From Streptomyces sp. Tu 3180 (lineage in GTDB: Bacteria > Actinomycetota > Actinomycetes > Streptomycetales > Streptomycetaceae), in NCBI RefSeq assembly GCF_009852415.1, contig NZ_WOXS01000002.1, positions 1,820,501 through 1,884,500 of the forward strand: 64,000 nt of DNA, read 5' to 3'. Of this stretch, positions 16,824-25,732 are shown one piece after another. The notes under the pieces were generated by a model that did not search any database, had not been told where the DNA came from, and was given only the letters and a program-made list of their open reading frames with translations. The position numbers and the translations under genes are program-made. Each line of letters begins with the position of its first letter. The first letter of the stretch is position 1.

Positions 16824-18337
16824 CCGCGCCACCAGAGCAGGAAGCGCCGCCACACGCCCCGCGGCCGGACCGGTTCCGCCGCCGGCTGCGGCGGTGGCAC
16901 GAAGGCGGGCTGCGGGACGGAGCCGACGCGCTGCCCGGACGGCGCCGTCGGTGCGGGAGCCGGCGCGGGCTGCGGCCGGGCGGCGCCGATGTGCCAGTCC
17001 TGCTGCACGGGTGATGCGTTCTGGTGGCTCGGCCGCTGCGTGACGTCCTGCTGCGGCCGCGGGGTGAAGTGGACGGGCAGCGCCACCAGGTGACGCGAGG
17101 CGATGGATTCGGTGTAGACCAACTCGTCCTCGTGGACGCTGAGTTCGACGTCGGGCAGCCGCATGAGCAGTGCGTCGACGCCGACCTCGGCGATGGCACG
17201 GCCGATGTCCTGCCCCGGGCACTCGTGCGGGCCGCCGCCGAAGGCGAGGTGGGAGCGGTTGCCCTGCATGTCGGCGGTCGGGTCCGGGCGCACGCGGGGA
17301 TCGACGTTGGCCGGGGCGGGCGCGAACAGCAGTCCGTCGCCCCTGCGGATGCGCTGGCCGCCGAGCTCCGTCTCCTGCTTGGCGAAGTAGCCGAAGGTGG
17401 TGCTGAACGGCGGCTCGTCCCAGAGCAGTTGCTCCACCGCCTCCGGCACCGTCATCTGGCCGCCGTTGAGCTGGGCGCGGAAGCGCGGGTCGGTCAGCAC
17501 CTGGCGCAGCACGTTGGCGAGGAGGTTGGCGGTGGTCTCGTAGGCGGCGATGAGCACCAGCCTGAGGTGTTCCCTGACCTCGTCGTCGGTCAGCCCGGCC
17601 GGGTGGGTGATGAGACGGCTGGTGAAGTCGTTCACCGGCTCGGCCCGGCGCAGGGCGGTGAGACGGCCCAGGATCTCCACGATGTACGCGTTGCTGGCGT
17701 TGGCGGTCTCGGTGCCCCTGATCATGTCGCGGGCGGCCTCGACGATCCGGTCGTCGTACTCGTCGGGCATGCCGAGGATCTGGCACATCACGGCCATCGG
17801 CAGGTGTTCGGCGTACTGGCCGACGAGGTCGGCCTCGCCCTCCTCGCAGAACCGGTTGACGACGCGCTGGGTGCTGCGGTTGACGTGCCGGCGCAGGGTG
17901 CGGAAGTCGATGGTCGCCACGGCGGCGTCGATGGCGCCGCGCAGCCGCTTGTGCTCCTCGCCCTCGGCGTGGGCGCACATCGGCTGCCAGGCGATGTGCG
18001 GCATGAGCGGGTGGTCGGGCTTGACCAGGCCCTCCCTGAACGGGGACCAGATGCGGGTGTCCCGGGTGTACTGCGCGGGGGTGCGCAGCATGTGCTGGTT
18101 CTCGGCGTGGCCGAGGACCACCCACACCGGCAGGTCGTCGTGGAGCAGCGCGGGCGCCACCGGGCCGTACTCGGCCCGGAGTTCCTCGTACAGCTTCCTC
18201 AGGTCCTTCGCCTCGTGCAGTCGGCGCAGTCCTCCGGGGCCCAGGCCGTGCGCGGGGCAGCCGGGGGGAGGACCGAGCCGGGAGTCGTCCGTTCCGGTCG
18301 GGGGGTGTCCGGTCGGGGAGTGGGATTCAGGCGTCAC
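16817..18337 (-). CDS. rarE: Conservon cytochrome P450 (CYP157-type, no EXXR motif)
   Basis: This 506-residue P450 has its heme-thiolate loop at residues 366-375 (FGGGPHECPG, ligand Cys373) and its I-helix at about 262-272 (LIAAYETTANL, with the ET pair in place of DT). The K-helix position reads EQLLW at 302-306, so the usual EXXR Arg is missing. This is the known hallmark of the Streptomyces CYP157 family. Residues about 430-495 form a Pro/Ala/Gln-rich tail ending WRRFLLWWRGY. It follows rarD by 53 bp. The CYP157 partner reaction is unknown; in S. coelicolor the conservon modulates aerial development. Confidence 0.9.
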   Translation of the reverse strand: MTPESHSPTGHPPTGTDDSRLGPPPGCPAHGLGPGGLRRLHEAKDLRKLYEELRAEYGPVAPALLHDDLPVWVVLGHAENQHMLRTPAQYTRDTRIWSPFREGLVKPDHPLMPHIAWQPMCAHAEGEEHKRLRGAIDAAVATIDFRTLRRHVNRSTQRVVNRFCEEGEADLVGQYAEHLPMAVMCQILGMPDEYDDRIVEAARDMIRGTETANASNAYIVEILGRLTALRRAEPVNDFTSRLITHPAGLTDDEVREHLRLVLIAAYETTANLLANVLRQVLTDPRFRAQLNGGQMTVPEAVEQLLWDEPPFSTTFGYFAKQETELGGQRIRRGDGLLFAPAPANVDPRVRPDPTADMQGNRSHLAFGGGPHECPGQDIGRAIAEVGVDALLMRLPDVELSVHEDELVYTESIASRHLVALPVHFTPRPQQDVTQRPSHQNASPVQQDWHIGAARPQPAPAPAPTAPSGQRVGSVPQPAFVPPPQPAAEPVRPRGVWRRFLLWWRGY

Positions 18338-18390
18338 AGTGGTCGCTCCGAAAGCGAGAGCCGGGGTTCTGGGCAGGGGCGGATCCGGGT

Positions 18391-19011
18391 TCAGGTGAGC
18401 GAACCCGTCATGGCGAGGGAGTGCAGGAACCGCATCAGGGTCATCAGGACGTCACGGCTGGAGGCCCGGCGCCGTACGTCGCACTCCATGATGGGGATGT
18501 CCTCGGTCAGGTCGAGGGCGCCCCGCAGGTCCGCGAGGGGGTAACGCGGCGCGTCCGGGAAGGAGTTGACCGCGACGACGAACGGCACGCCGCGCTCCTC
18601 CAGCCGCCCCATGACGTCGAAGCTGACCTCCAGGCGACGGGTGTCGACCAGCACCACCGCGCCGAGCGCCCCCTCGAACAGCCCGTTCCACAGGAACCAG
18701 AAGCGCTCCTGGCCCGGGGTGCCGAAGAGGTACAGCACCAGCTGGTCGGTGATCTTGATGCGGCCGAAGTCCATGGCCACCGTGGTGGCCGTCTTGGACG
18801 TGGAACCGAAGTTGTCGTCGACCCCCACGCCGGCCTGCGTCATGGTCTCCTCGGTGGTCAGCGGTTTGATCTCGCTGACCGAGCCGACCATGGTCGTCTT
18901 GCCGACCCCGAATCCGCCCACGATCACGATCTTCGCCGCCGCCTCGGCCGTGTGCGGCAGCCGGTCCTCGGTCCGTGGGCCGGGGATCGTGTCAGAGCCT
19001 TTGAAGTCCAT
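18391..19011 (-). CDS. rarD: Conservon small GTPase-like ATP/GTP-binding protein
   Basis: This 206-residue Ras/MglA-like GTPase has its P-loop in VGGFGVGKTTMVG (residues about 32-44), a switch segment with a Thr-rich TMTQAGVGVDD, and the LYLFGTPGQERF box corresponding to DTAGQE. The specificity box is VAVNSFPD instead of NKxD. In conservons this protein acts with a roadblock protein and a histidine-kinase-like sensor in a membrane-associated complex resembling G-protein signalling. Its ATG overlaps the upstream gene end by 20 bp, so it is tightly coupled. Confidence 0.93.
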   Translation of the reverse strand: MDFKGSDTIPGPRTEDRLPHTAEAAAKIVIVGGFGVGKTTMVGSVSEIKPLTTEETMTQAGVGVDDNFGSTSKTATTVAMDFGRIKITDQLVLYLFGTPGQERFWFLWNGLFEGALGAVVLVDTRRLEVSFDVMGRLEERGVPFVVAVNSFPDAPRYPLADLRGALDLTEDIPIMECDVRRRASSRDVLMTLMRFLHSLAMTGSLT

Positions 19012-19390
19012 GCATCACCGCTTCGAGAAGGGAACGGTCGGGGAGCGCCTGCCGGACGATCGGGGCGTGCGCCTGCACCAGTTCCGCCGTCAGCATCTCG
19101 GTGATCAGCACGGTCACCGCGCTGAACGGCAGGTTGAGGTAGGCCGACAGCTCGGCCACGGACAAGGGGGCGACGCAGAGGCGCAGCAGCGCCGCCTGCT
19201 CGGGCGTGGCGGAGGGCGGGGGGTCCGGGGAGCGCGCCACGATCAGCGTCACGAGGTCGATGTCCGCGCGTTCGCCGTCCGCACCGGCGACGACGTACAG
19301 CCGCTCCGGGTTGCCGCCCCTGCCTCCCTTGGCCGGCCGGGGAGGGGATCCGTCCTGGGGGGAGCGCCTCTGGCGCTGCGGAGGAGTCAT
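18992..19390 (-). CDS. rarC: Conservon DUF742 winged-helix-like protein
   Basis: This is a 132-residue DUF742 protein. The first 30 residues are basic and Pro-rich. The rest carries GNPERLYVVAGAD, an LLRLCVAPLSVAELSAYLNL segment and FSAVTVLITEML, resembling a winged helix. DUF742 proteins sit in every conservon between the roadblock and GTPase genes; their biochemical role is unclear. The start overlaps the rarB end by 4 bp. Confidence 0.92.
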   Translation of the reverse strand: MTPPQRQRRSPQDGSPPRPAKGGRGGNPERLYVVAGADGERADIDLVTLIVARSPDPPPSATPEQAALLRLCVAPLSVAELSAYLNLPFSAVTVLITEMLTAELVQAHAPIVRQALPDRSLLEAVMHGLQRL

Positions 19391-19794
19391 ACGGTCTGCC
19401 CGTTCCGGCGGGGCGGAGTGGTGAGGTGGGCGCCGATGCGGACGACGAGGTCGCGCATCATGCCGCCCATGCGGCCGGGTTCGCAGGTCATGTCGGACAG
19501 GACCGCGAGATAGGCGTTGGCACCGGCCGCCATCAGGTAGAAGTAGCCCCCGTCGATCTCGATGAGCACCATCTTCATCTCGCCGTCGCCGCCCGGGAGT
19601 TCCTGGGCGACGGCCCCGGCGAGGCTCTGCACCCCGGCGCAGGCCGCGGCGACCCGGTCGGCGGCGTCCGGATCACCGCCGTGGCGGGCGATGCGCAGGC
19701 CGTCGGCGGAGAGCACCACGATCATCTCGACGCCGGGTACGCCGTCGGCGAGCTCCTTGAGCATCCAGTCGAAGTTGGCTCGCTGCTGGATCAC
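19387..19794 (-). CDS. rarB: Conservon roadblock/LC7-domain protein
   Basis: This 135-residue roadblock/LC7 protein is of the family that pairs with small GTPases as GAP-like or scaffold subunits (MglB type). Seen: NFDWMLKELADGVPGVEMIV leading into SADGLRIARHG, and the KMVLIEIDGGYFYLMAAG beta-hairpin. The start overlaps rarA by 4 bp. By conservon knowledge it binds both the sensor and the GTPase at the membrane. Confidence 0.94.
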   Translation of the reverse strand: MIQQRANFDWMLKELADGVPGVEMIVVLSADGLRIARHGGDPDAADRVAAACAGVQSLAGAVAQELPGGDGEMKMVLIEIDGGYFYLMAAGANAYLAVLSDMTCEPGRMGGMMRDLVVRIGAHLTTPPRRNGQTV

Positions 19795-21422
19795 TTGAGG
19801 TCCCCCTCGTCATCGGCCTCGGTCCGGGCCGGTTCGTTGATGAGATGCAGGTAGGCGGTCGGGTTCCGGGTGAAGTCGGTGGGGTGGACGCCCGGTTCGA
19901 GGTCCTTCTTCAGTCCCTCCCAGAAGGCGTCGACCCACAGACCGGGTTCACGGTCGTCCTTCTTCGCCGGCTCGGGCGCGGGTGTCGCCCAGGGGTCCTG
20001 GTACGTCTCGCCCCGCTCCGCGGCCTCGCGCCGGGCCCGCTCGGCGGCCGCCTGCTCGGCGTAGCGCTGGGCCAGCGGGACCTTCACCCGGCTGCGGCGC
20101 TGCGGCAGGCCGCCCGCGGTCCACTCGGTGACCTCGGGGACGTCGTCCTCCATGGAGACCGAGGCCGGGATGCGGGGGCTGGTGGGGCGGCGCTTCTTGG
20201 GCGCGCGCTCCGGCCCCGGCAGGGCGTCGACCTGGTGGGGCACGGCGGTCGCCCCGATGCCGTGGGCGAGGCCGACGCCGGGCTGGTCGGTCAGCATGTC
20301 GCTGGGCACGACGAGGACGGCGCGGACCCCGCCGTACGCGGAGGCGCGCAGCGAGACCTGCATGTCGAACGCGGCGCAGAGCCGGCCGACGACGGCGAGG
20401 CCGAGGCGCGGGTTCTCCCCGAGTTCCTGGAGGTCGACGCCCTTCTGGGCGCGCTCCAGGATGCCCTCGATCCGGGCCCGGGCCTGCTCGTCGAGGCTGA
20501 CGCCGGCGTCCTCGATCTCGATGGCGACGCCGGTCTGCACCTCCGTGGCGGTGACGTGCACCTTGGTGCTCGGCGGTGAGTAGCGCGTGGCGTTGTCGAG
20601 GAGTTCGGCGGCGGCGTGGATGACCGGCTCGACGGAGATGCCCTTGACGTTGACCTTGGCGATCGACTTCAGCTCGATGCGGCGGTACTCGAGGATGCGG
20701 GACATGGCGCCGCGCAGCACGCTGTAGAGCGCGACCGGCTGGGGCCACTGGCGTCCGGGGCGGCCGCCGCCGAGCACGGAGATGGAGTCGGCGAGGCGGC
20801 CGATCAGCGCGGTGCCGTGGTCGATGCGCAGCAGGTCGTCGAAGACCTCGGGGTTGCGGCCGTGGTCCTCCTCCATCTCGCGGAGTTCCTTGGCCTGCTG
20901 GTGGACGATCGCCTGGACGCGGCGGGCGATGCTGACGAAGGAGCGCTGGGAGGAGTCCCGCAGGTTCTCCTCCTCGTCGATGATCCGCAGGATCGTGCTC
21001 AGCAGTTCGATCTGGTACCGCGGCAGGTCCCGCCAGGCCGGGTCGAGCCGGGGCAGGTCGCGGAGCACCTCGTCGGGGTCGTGTCCGTGGTGCAGGTGGT
21101 CCAGGGCCGCGGGGAAGACCCGCTTCGTGAAGTGGTGCGTCTCCGTGTCGTGGGCGGCGATCCGCGCCTCCAGATACGCACGGTGACGCTCGTGCTCGGC
21201 CCGCGCGTCGCGCAGGACGCGGCCGCGGCGCGCCGTCTCGGCCGCGGTGGCGAGCACCAGCAGGGTGGCGACGGCACCGCACACGCCGACGGCGATCCGG
21301 GCGGGCTCCGCCACCAGGGCGACGGCGGCTCCGGCCACCGCGGCCATCACTATGACCGGCGGCAACAGCACGCGCATGGAGGGGAGTTCGCGACGACCGG
21401 GCGGGGACTGGACACTCACCAT
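19791..21422 (-). CDS. rarA: Conservon sensor histidine kinase-like protein
   Basis: This 543-residue protein is the first gene of the conservon. Two close TM segments (residues about 17-40 and 45-62) are followed by a coiled region and an HATPase domain: AAELLDNATRYSPPSTKVHV is the N box and NPRLGLAVVGRL stands in the G-box region. The dimerisation region includes LLRIDHGTALIGRLAD, with a His in place of the usual phosphoacceptor context. The last 140 residues are a charged, Pro-rich cytoplasmic tail (GLPQRRSRVKVPLAQRYAEQ). Conservon kinases have no dedicated response regulator, and none is adjacent. Confidence 0.93.
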   Translation of the reverse strand: MVSVQSPPGRRELPSMRVLLPPVIVMAAVAGAAVALVAEPARIAVGVCGAVATLLVLATAAETARRGRVLRDARAEHERHRAYLEARIAAHDTETHHFTKRVFPAALDHLHHGHDPDEVLRDLPRLDPAWRDLPRYQIELLSTILRIIDEEENLRDSSQRSFVSIARRVQAIVHQQAKELREMEEDHGRNPEVFDDLLRIDHGTALIGRLADSISVLGGGRPGRQWPQPVALYSVLRGAMSRILEYRRIELKSIAKVNVKGISVEPVIHAAAELLDNATRYSPPSTKVHVTATEVQTGVAIEIEDAGVSLDEQARARIEGILERAQKGVDLQELGENPRLGLAVVGRLCAAFDMQVSLRASAYGGVRAVLVVPSDMLTDQPGVGLAHGIGATAVPHQVDALPGPERAPKKRRPTSPRIPASVSMEDDVPEVTEWTAGGLPQRRSRVKVPLAQRYAEQAAAERARREAAERGETYQDPWATPAPEPAKKDDREPGLWVDAFWEGLKKDLEPGVHPTDFTRNPTAYLHLINEPARTEADDEGDLK

Positions 21423-21910
21423 GTGGGCCTCTGAGACGAATCGGCTGGCGGTCGGGGAACGTGCGGGGCATGTCGGGAAGCCGTGGGGGTATTCCGCACC
21501 ATGGGGAACAAGCGCACGAATTCATCCCAACTCGGTGCGCTGCGGGCGAGCTTAGTCCGACCGGATCATCGCCATGTCATATTCAGCAAGTGCCGGAAAC
21601 GGCCCCTGGGGCAGGAGTACGCTCGGAGGCATTTGCACACCGGGGAACCGTTCGAACACCGTGCGTAACGTCGAACCGACGTACGGAGATCACTCACCGT
21701 CACGGGTGAAAGGAGCCCCGCAGGGGCACCGGGAGGCCCTTCGGCGGCGTCCTGGACGGTGCCGGGGCGTACGGATCCGATCCTGCCCGCAAAACCGGCC
21801 GGTGATGCTTTTCAAGAGGGCGCACGGGACGCAACAGCCCGGCGCGCACGGAGCGCGCCGGGCTGTACGGCGTACGGGATCCCGGGCAGGGGCGGAGCCC
21901 GCCCGGCGGG
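21423..21910. other. 488-bp intergenic region between helY and the conservon
   Basis: This is the longest gap in the window. It holds the rar promoter region next to 21422 and the helY terminator (21834-21866). The stretch from about 21590 to 21760 is less GC-rich than the genes. I find no convincing coding sequence; a small RNA on the + strand is possible but unproven. Confidence 0.5.
21834..21866 (-). terminator. Terminator of helY
   Basis: A perfect 14-bp stem (ACAGCCCGGCGCGC with its complement) and a 5-base loop, 45 bp after the helY stop codon. It could also stop + strand transcription from the gap. Confidence 0.75.
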
Positions 21911-24724
21911 TCACCCCACGGACGAGTAGGCCACCACGCCGCGCAGCAGCCCCTCCACCGCCTTGCGGGCGTTCTTCGCGACCGTCGAGCCCTCGACGGC
22001 CGGTGCCGCGGCCGAGATCTGGCCGAGCACGTCGATGACCTGCTTGCACCAGCGCACGAAGTCGCCGGCCGGCATCTCCGCCTCGCGCAGCACCTCGTCC
22101 AGGCCCTTGCCGGACGCCCACATGTAGGCGGCCCAGGCGAAGCCGAGGTCGGGCTCGCGCTGGCCCACCCCCTCGGTCTGGGTGATCCGGAACTCCTCCT
22201 CCAGGGCGTCGAGCCGCCCCCAGATGCGCACCATCTCGCCGAGCGCGGCCTTGGCCTTGCCCGAGGGCAGCTTGGGCGCCATCGCGTCGTCGCCGACCCG
22301 CGCCTCGTACACCAGCGCCGAGACGCAGGCGGCGAGTTCGGCCGGGGCCAGCCCCTCCCAGACGCCCTCGCGCAGGCATTCGCTGGCCAGCAGGTCGAGC
22401 TCGCCGTACAGGCGCGCGAGCCGCTTGCCGTCCTCGGTGACCTCGTCGCCGCGCAGGTAGTCCATCTCGGTCAGCAGCGCGACGATGCGGTCGAAGGTGC
22501 GGGCGATGGTGTTCGTCCGGCCCTCGATGCGCCGCTCCAGCTGCGAGGTGTCGCGCAGCAGCCGGTGGTAGCGCTCGGCCCAGCGGGCGTGGTCCTCGCG
22601 CTCGTCGCAGCCGTGGCACGGGTGCGCCCGGAGCGCCTTGCGCAGCCGGGCGATCTCCCGGTCGTCGGCCGCCTGGGAGCGCTTCTTGCGGTGCCGGTCC
22701 GGGGTGATGTGCCCGGCCTTGGTGCGCAGCGCGGAGGCGAGGTCCCGGCGGGACTGCGGGGAACGCGGGTTGAAGGACTTCGGGATCCTCATCCGCTCCA
22801 GCGCCTCGACGGGCACCGGGAAGTCGATCGACGCCAGCCGCTTGACCTGCCGCTCGGCGGTCAGGACCAGCGGGCGCGGCCCGTCGTGGTACTCGAGGCC
22901 GCGGTGGCCGTTGGAACGGCCCGCCGGCAGCCCCGGGTCGAGGACCAGCGCCAGCCCCGCGTACTTGCCGGTGGGGACGTGGATGACGTCACCGGGCTTG
23001 AGCTTCTCCAGCGCGACGGCCGCCTCCGCGCGCCGCTGCGCCGCGCCCTGCCGGACCAGCTCGGTCTCCCGGTCCTTCAGCTCGCGGCGCAGCCGCGCGT
23101 ACTCCTCGAAGTCGCCGAGGTGGCAGGTCATGGAGGCCTTGTAGCCCTCCAGGCCCTCCTCGTTGCGCTGCACCTGGCGCGAGATGCCGACGACCGACTT
23201 GTCCGCCTGGAACTGCGCGAACGACGTCTCCAGCAGTTCGCGGGAACGGTGCCGGCCGAACTGCTCGACCAGGTTGACGGCCATGTTGTACGACGGCTTG
23301 AAGCTGGAGCGCAGCGGGTACGTGCGCGTGCCGGCCAGTCCCGCGAGGTGCTCGGGGTTCATGCCGCGCTGCCACAGCACGACCGCGTGGCCCTCGACGT
23401 CGATGCCGCGCCGGCCGGCCCGGCCGGTCAGCTGGGTGTACTCGCCGGGGGTGATGTCGGCGTGCTGCTCGCCGTTCCACTTGACGAGCTTCTCCAGCAC
23501 CACCGAGCGGGCGGGCATGTTGATGCCGAGGGCGAGGGTCTCGGTCGCGAACACGGCCTTGACCAGCCCGCGCACGAACAGCTCCTCGACGACCTCCTTG
23601 AACGTCGGCAGCATGCCCGCGTGATGGGCCGCGATGCCGCGCTCCAGGCCCTCCAGCCACTCGTAGTAGCCCAGGACGTGCAGGTCCTCCGTCGGGATGG
23701 AGGCGGTGCGCTCCTCGACCAGGGAACGGACCCGCTCGCGCGCCTCCTCGTCGTTGAGCCTGAGCCCCGCGTACAGGCACTGCTGGACGGCGGCCTCGCA
23801 GGCGGCCCGGCTGAAGATGAAGGTGATCGCGGGCAGCAGGCCCTCCGCGTCCAGCCGCTCGATGACCTCGGGCCGGCTCGGCGTCCACACGCGCGAGCGC
23901 TGCCGGCGCTCGCGCTCCCGGTCCGCCTCGCGCATGTTGTTGCGGCCGCGCCTGCGGTCGCCCCAGGACGGGCGGCTCGCCTCCAGGCGGGCCATGCGCG
24001 TGAGGTCCGGGTTGACGGCCTTCTTCCGGCCCTCGCCCTCCTCGAACAGGTCGTAGATCCGGCGCCCGGCGAGCACGTGCTGGAACAGCGGCACGGGCCG
24101 GTGCTCGGAGACGATCACCTCGGTGTCACCGCGGACGGTGTCGAGCCAGTCGCCGAACTCCTCGGCGTTCGACACCGTCGCCGACAGCGACACCAGGGTC
24201 ACCGACTCGGGGAGGTGGATGATCACTTCCTCCCACACGGCACCGCGGAAGCGGTCGGAGAGGTAGTGCACCTCGTCCATCACCACGTAGCCGAGGCCGA
24301 GGAGCGTCTGCGAACCCGCGTACAGCATGTTCCGCAGCACCTCGGTGGTCATCACGACCACCGGGGCGTCGGAGTTGACGCTGTTGTCGCCGGTGAGCAG
24401 GCCCACCTTGTCGGTGCCGTAGCGACGGCACAGGTCGGCGTACTTCTGGTTCGACAGCGCCTTGATCGGCGTCGTGTAGAAGCACTTCTTGCCCTGCTGC
24501 AGGGCGAGGTGGACGGCGAACTCGCCCACGATCGTCTTGCCGGAGCCGGTGGGCGCGGCCACCAGCACGCCCTTCCCCGCCTCGAGCGCCCGGCAGGCCT
24601 CGATCTGGAAGGGGTCGAGGCCGAAGTCGTACATCTCGCGGAAGGAGGCGAGCGCGGTGGCCTGCTCGGCAGCGCGCCTGCGTGCTGCCGCGTACCGCTC
24701 GGCCGGTGAGAGGTCCTCTGTCAT
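21911..24724 (-). CDS. helY: DEAD/DEAH-box RNA/DNA helicase (HelY/Mtr4-like)
   Basis: This large superfamily-2 helicase has 937 residues from the ATG at 24724; upstream in-frame codons are low-complexity and are rejected. Seen: APTGSGKT (Walker A), TTPIKALSNQKY, the DEVHYLSDRFRG Walker B box, LSATVSNAEEF, helicase-C signatures (HHAGMLPTFKEVVEELF, ALGINMPARSVV, QLTGRAGRRG) and a C-terminal DSHCT-like domain. It matches mycobacterial HelY, which also neighbours tatC-tatA-pafCB. The role is probably RNA or DNA unwinding in processing or repair; the substrate is not known. Confidence 0.93.
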   Translation of the reverse strand: MTEDLSPAERYAAARRRAAEQATALASFREMYDFGLDPFQIEACRALEAGKGVLVAAPTGSGKTIVGEFAVHLALQQGKKCFYTTPIKALSNQKYADLCRRYGTDKVGLLTGDNSVNSDAPVVVMTTEVLRNMLYAGSQTLLGLGYVVMDEVHYLSDRFRGAVWEEVIIHLPESVTLVSLSATVSNAEEFGDWLDTVRGDTEVIVSEHRPVPLFQHVLAGRRIYDLFEEGEGRKKAVNPDLTRMARLEASRPSWGDRRRGRNNMREADRERERRQRSRVWTPSRPEVIERLDAEGLLPAITFIFSRAACEAAVQQCLYAGLRLNDEEARERVRSLVEERTASIPTEDLHVLGYYEWLEGLERGIAAHHAGMLPTFKEVVEELFVRGLVKAVFATETLALGINMPARSVVLEKLVKWNGEQHADITPGEYTQLTGRAGRRGIDVEGHAVVLWQRGMNPEHLAGLAGTRTYPLRSSFKPSYNMAVNLVEQFGRHRSRELLETSFAQFQADKSVVGISRQVQRNEEGLEGYKASMTCHLGDFEEYARLRRELKDRETELVRQGAAQRRAEAAVALEKLKPGDVIHVPTGKYAGLALVLDPGLPAGRSNGHRGLEYHDGPRPLVLTAERQVKRLASIDFPVPVEALERMRIPKSFNPRSPQSRRDLASALRTKAGHITPDRHRKKRSQAADDREIARLRKALRAHPCHGCDEREDHARWAERYHRLLRDTSQLERRIEGRTNTIARTFDRIVALLTEMDYLRGDEVTEDGKRLARLYGELDLLASECLREGVWEGLAPAELAACVSALVYEARVGDDAMAPKLPSGKAKAALGEMVRIWGRLDALEEEFRITQTEGVGQREPDLGFAWAAYMWASGKGLDEVLREAEMPAGDFVRWCKQVIDVLGQISAAAPAVEGSTVAKNARKAVEGLLRGVVAYSSVG

Positions 24725-24810
24725 CGTACTTTCGAGCGTACCGGGCCGCGCCGACAACAGGACGATCAATATCCGGATCGGCTCCCGCGGAGTCCGAAGG
24801 TCCGCCCAGC

Positions 24811-25701
24811 TCAGGGACCCACGACCCGCACGGCGGCGCGCACGCACCGCGCGGTCAGCGGCAGCGGCCCGACCGGCTCCCCGTCCGCGTACCCGGTGAT
24901 CCCCTCGGCGGCCAGCTCCACGCTCGCCGCCCGGAACACGGTGATCTTCGGGTGCCCGACGTGCGTCCCCCGGTACACCGTCGGGAACACCCGCAGCAGC
25001 GTGGCCCGCCCGCAGTCCCCCACCACCGTGACGTCCAGCAGCCCGTCGGTGAGGTCGGCGCCGGGGCATATCCGCATGCCGCCGCCGTAGGACGATCCGT
25101 TGCCCACGGCGACCAGCGTGGCCTCGACCTCGCGGACGTCACCGCCGTCCAGGGTGATCCGGTAGGGGAAGGGCCGGAAGGCGGCGAGCTCGGCGACCAT
25201 GGCGAGGTCGTACTTGAACCGTCCCGCGGGCAGCCGCATCCGGTTGCCGCGGTCGTTGACCCGGGAGTCGAAGCCGGAGGCGAGGACGGTGCCGAACCAG
25301 CGGTCGCCGACCCGGCCGAGGTCGACGTCGCGCACCCGGCCGCACTTGAGGGCGTCGGCGATCATCCGGCCGGCCGCGGCCGGTTCCCGCAGCGGCATGC
25401 CGAGGGCGCGGGCGAAGTCGTTGCCGGTGCCGACGGCGACCAGGCCGAGCGGGGTGCCGGTGCCGACCACGGCCTGCAGCGCCAGGTTCGCCATGCCGTC
25501 GCCGCCCACCGCGATCAGCGCACCCGTGCCCTCCGCGACGGCGGCACGGGCGCGCGTCAGGGCGTCCCCGGCGTCCGCGCCGAGGACGGTCCGCACCGAG
25601 AAGCCGGCGGCCCGCAACGCGGAAGCGGCCGGCCGCGCCGCACGGGCGCCCCGGCCGCGGCCCGCGGTGGGGTTGACGAAGAGGGTGATCTCGCTGGTCA
25701 C
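24811..25701 (-). CDS. Diacylglycerol/lipid kinase (DagK/YegS family)
   Basis: This 296-residue lipid kinase is of the LCB5/DagK fold. The N-terminus ITLFVNPTAGRGRGAR is the nucleotide-binding start, IAVGGDGMANLAL carries the GGDG catalytic motif, and GLVAVGTGNDFARALG follows. The C-terminal beta-sandwich includes GMRICPGADLTDGLLDV. It would phosphorylate diacylglycerol or a related lipid at the membrane. It lies 86 bp from the helY start and 31 bp from the tatC stop, in the same direction. Confidence 0.92.
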   Translation of the reverse strand: MTSEITLFVNPTAGRGRGARAARPAASALRAAGFSVRTVLGADAGDALTRARAAVAEGTGALIAVGGDGMANLALQAVVGTGTPLGLVAVGTGNDFARALGMPLREPAAAGRMIADALKCGRVRDVDLGRVGDRWFGTVLASGFDSRVNDRGNRMRLPAGRFKYDLAMVAELAAFRPFPYRITLDGGDVREVEATLVAVGNGSSYGGGMRICPGADLTDGLLDVTVVGDCGRATLLRVFPTVYRGTHVGHPKITVFRAASVELAAEGITGYADGEPVGPLPLTARCVRAAVRVVGP

Positions 25702-25732
25702 GGGAGTGACCCTACGAGTTGCGGCCCGCTCC

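Noticed and set aside
22565..24709. 714-codon + strand frame opposite helY
   Set aside because: Antisense shadow of the helicase; composition is Arg/Gly/Val-rich with no domain.
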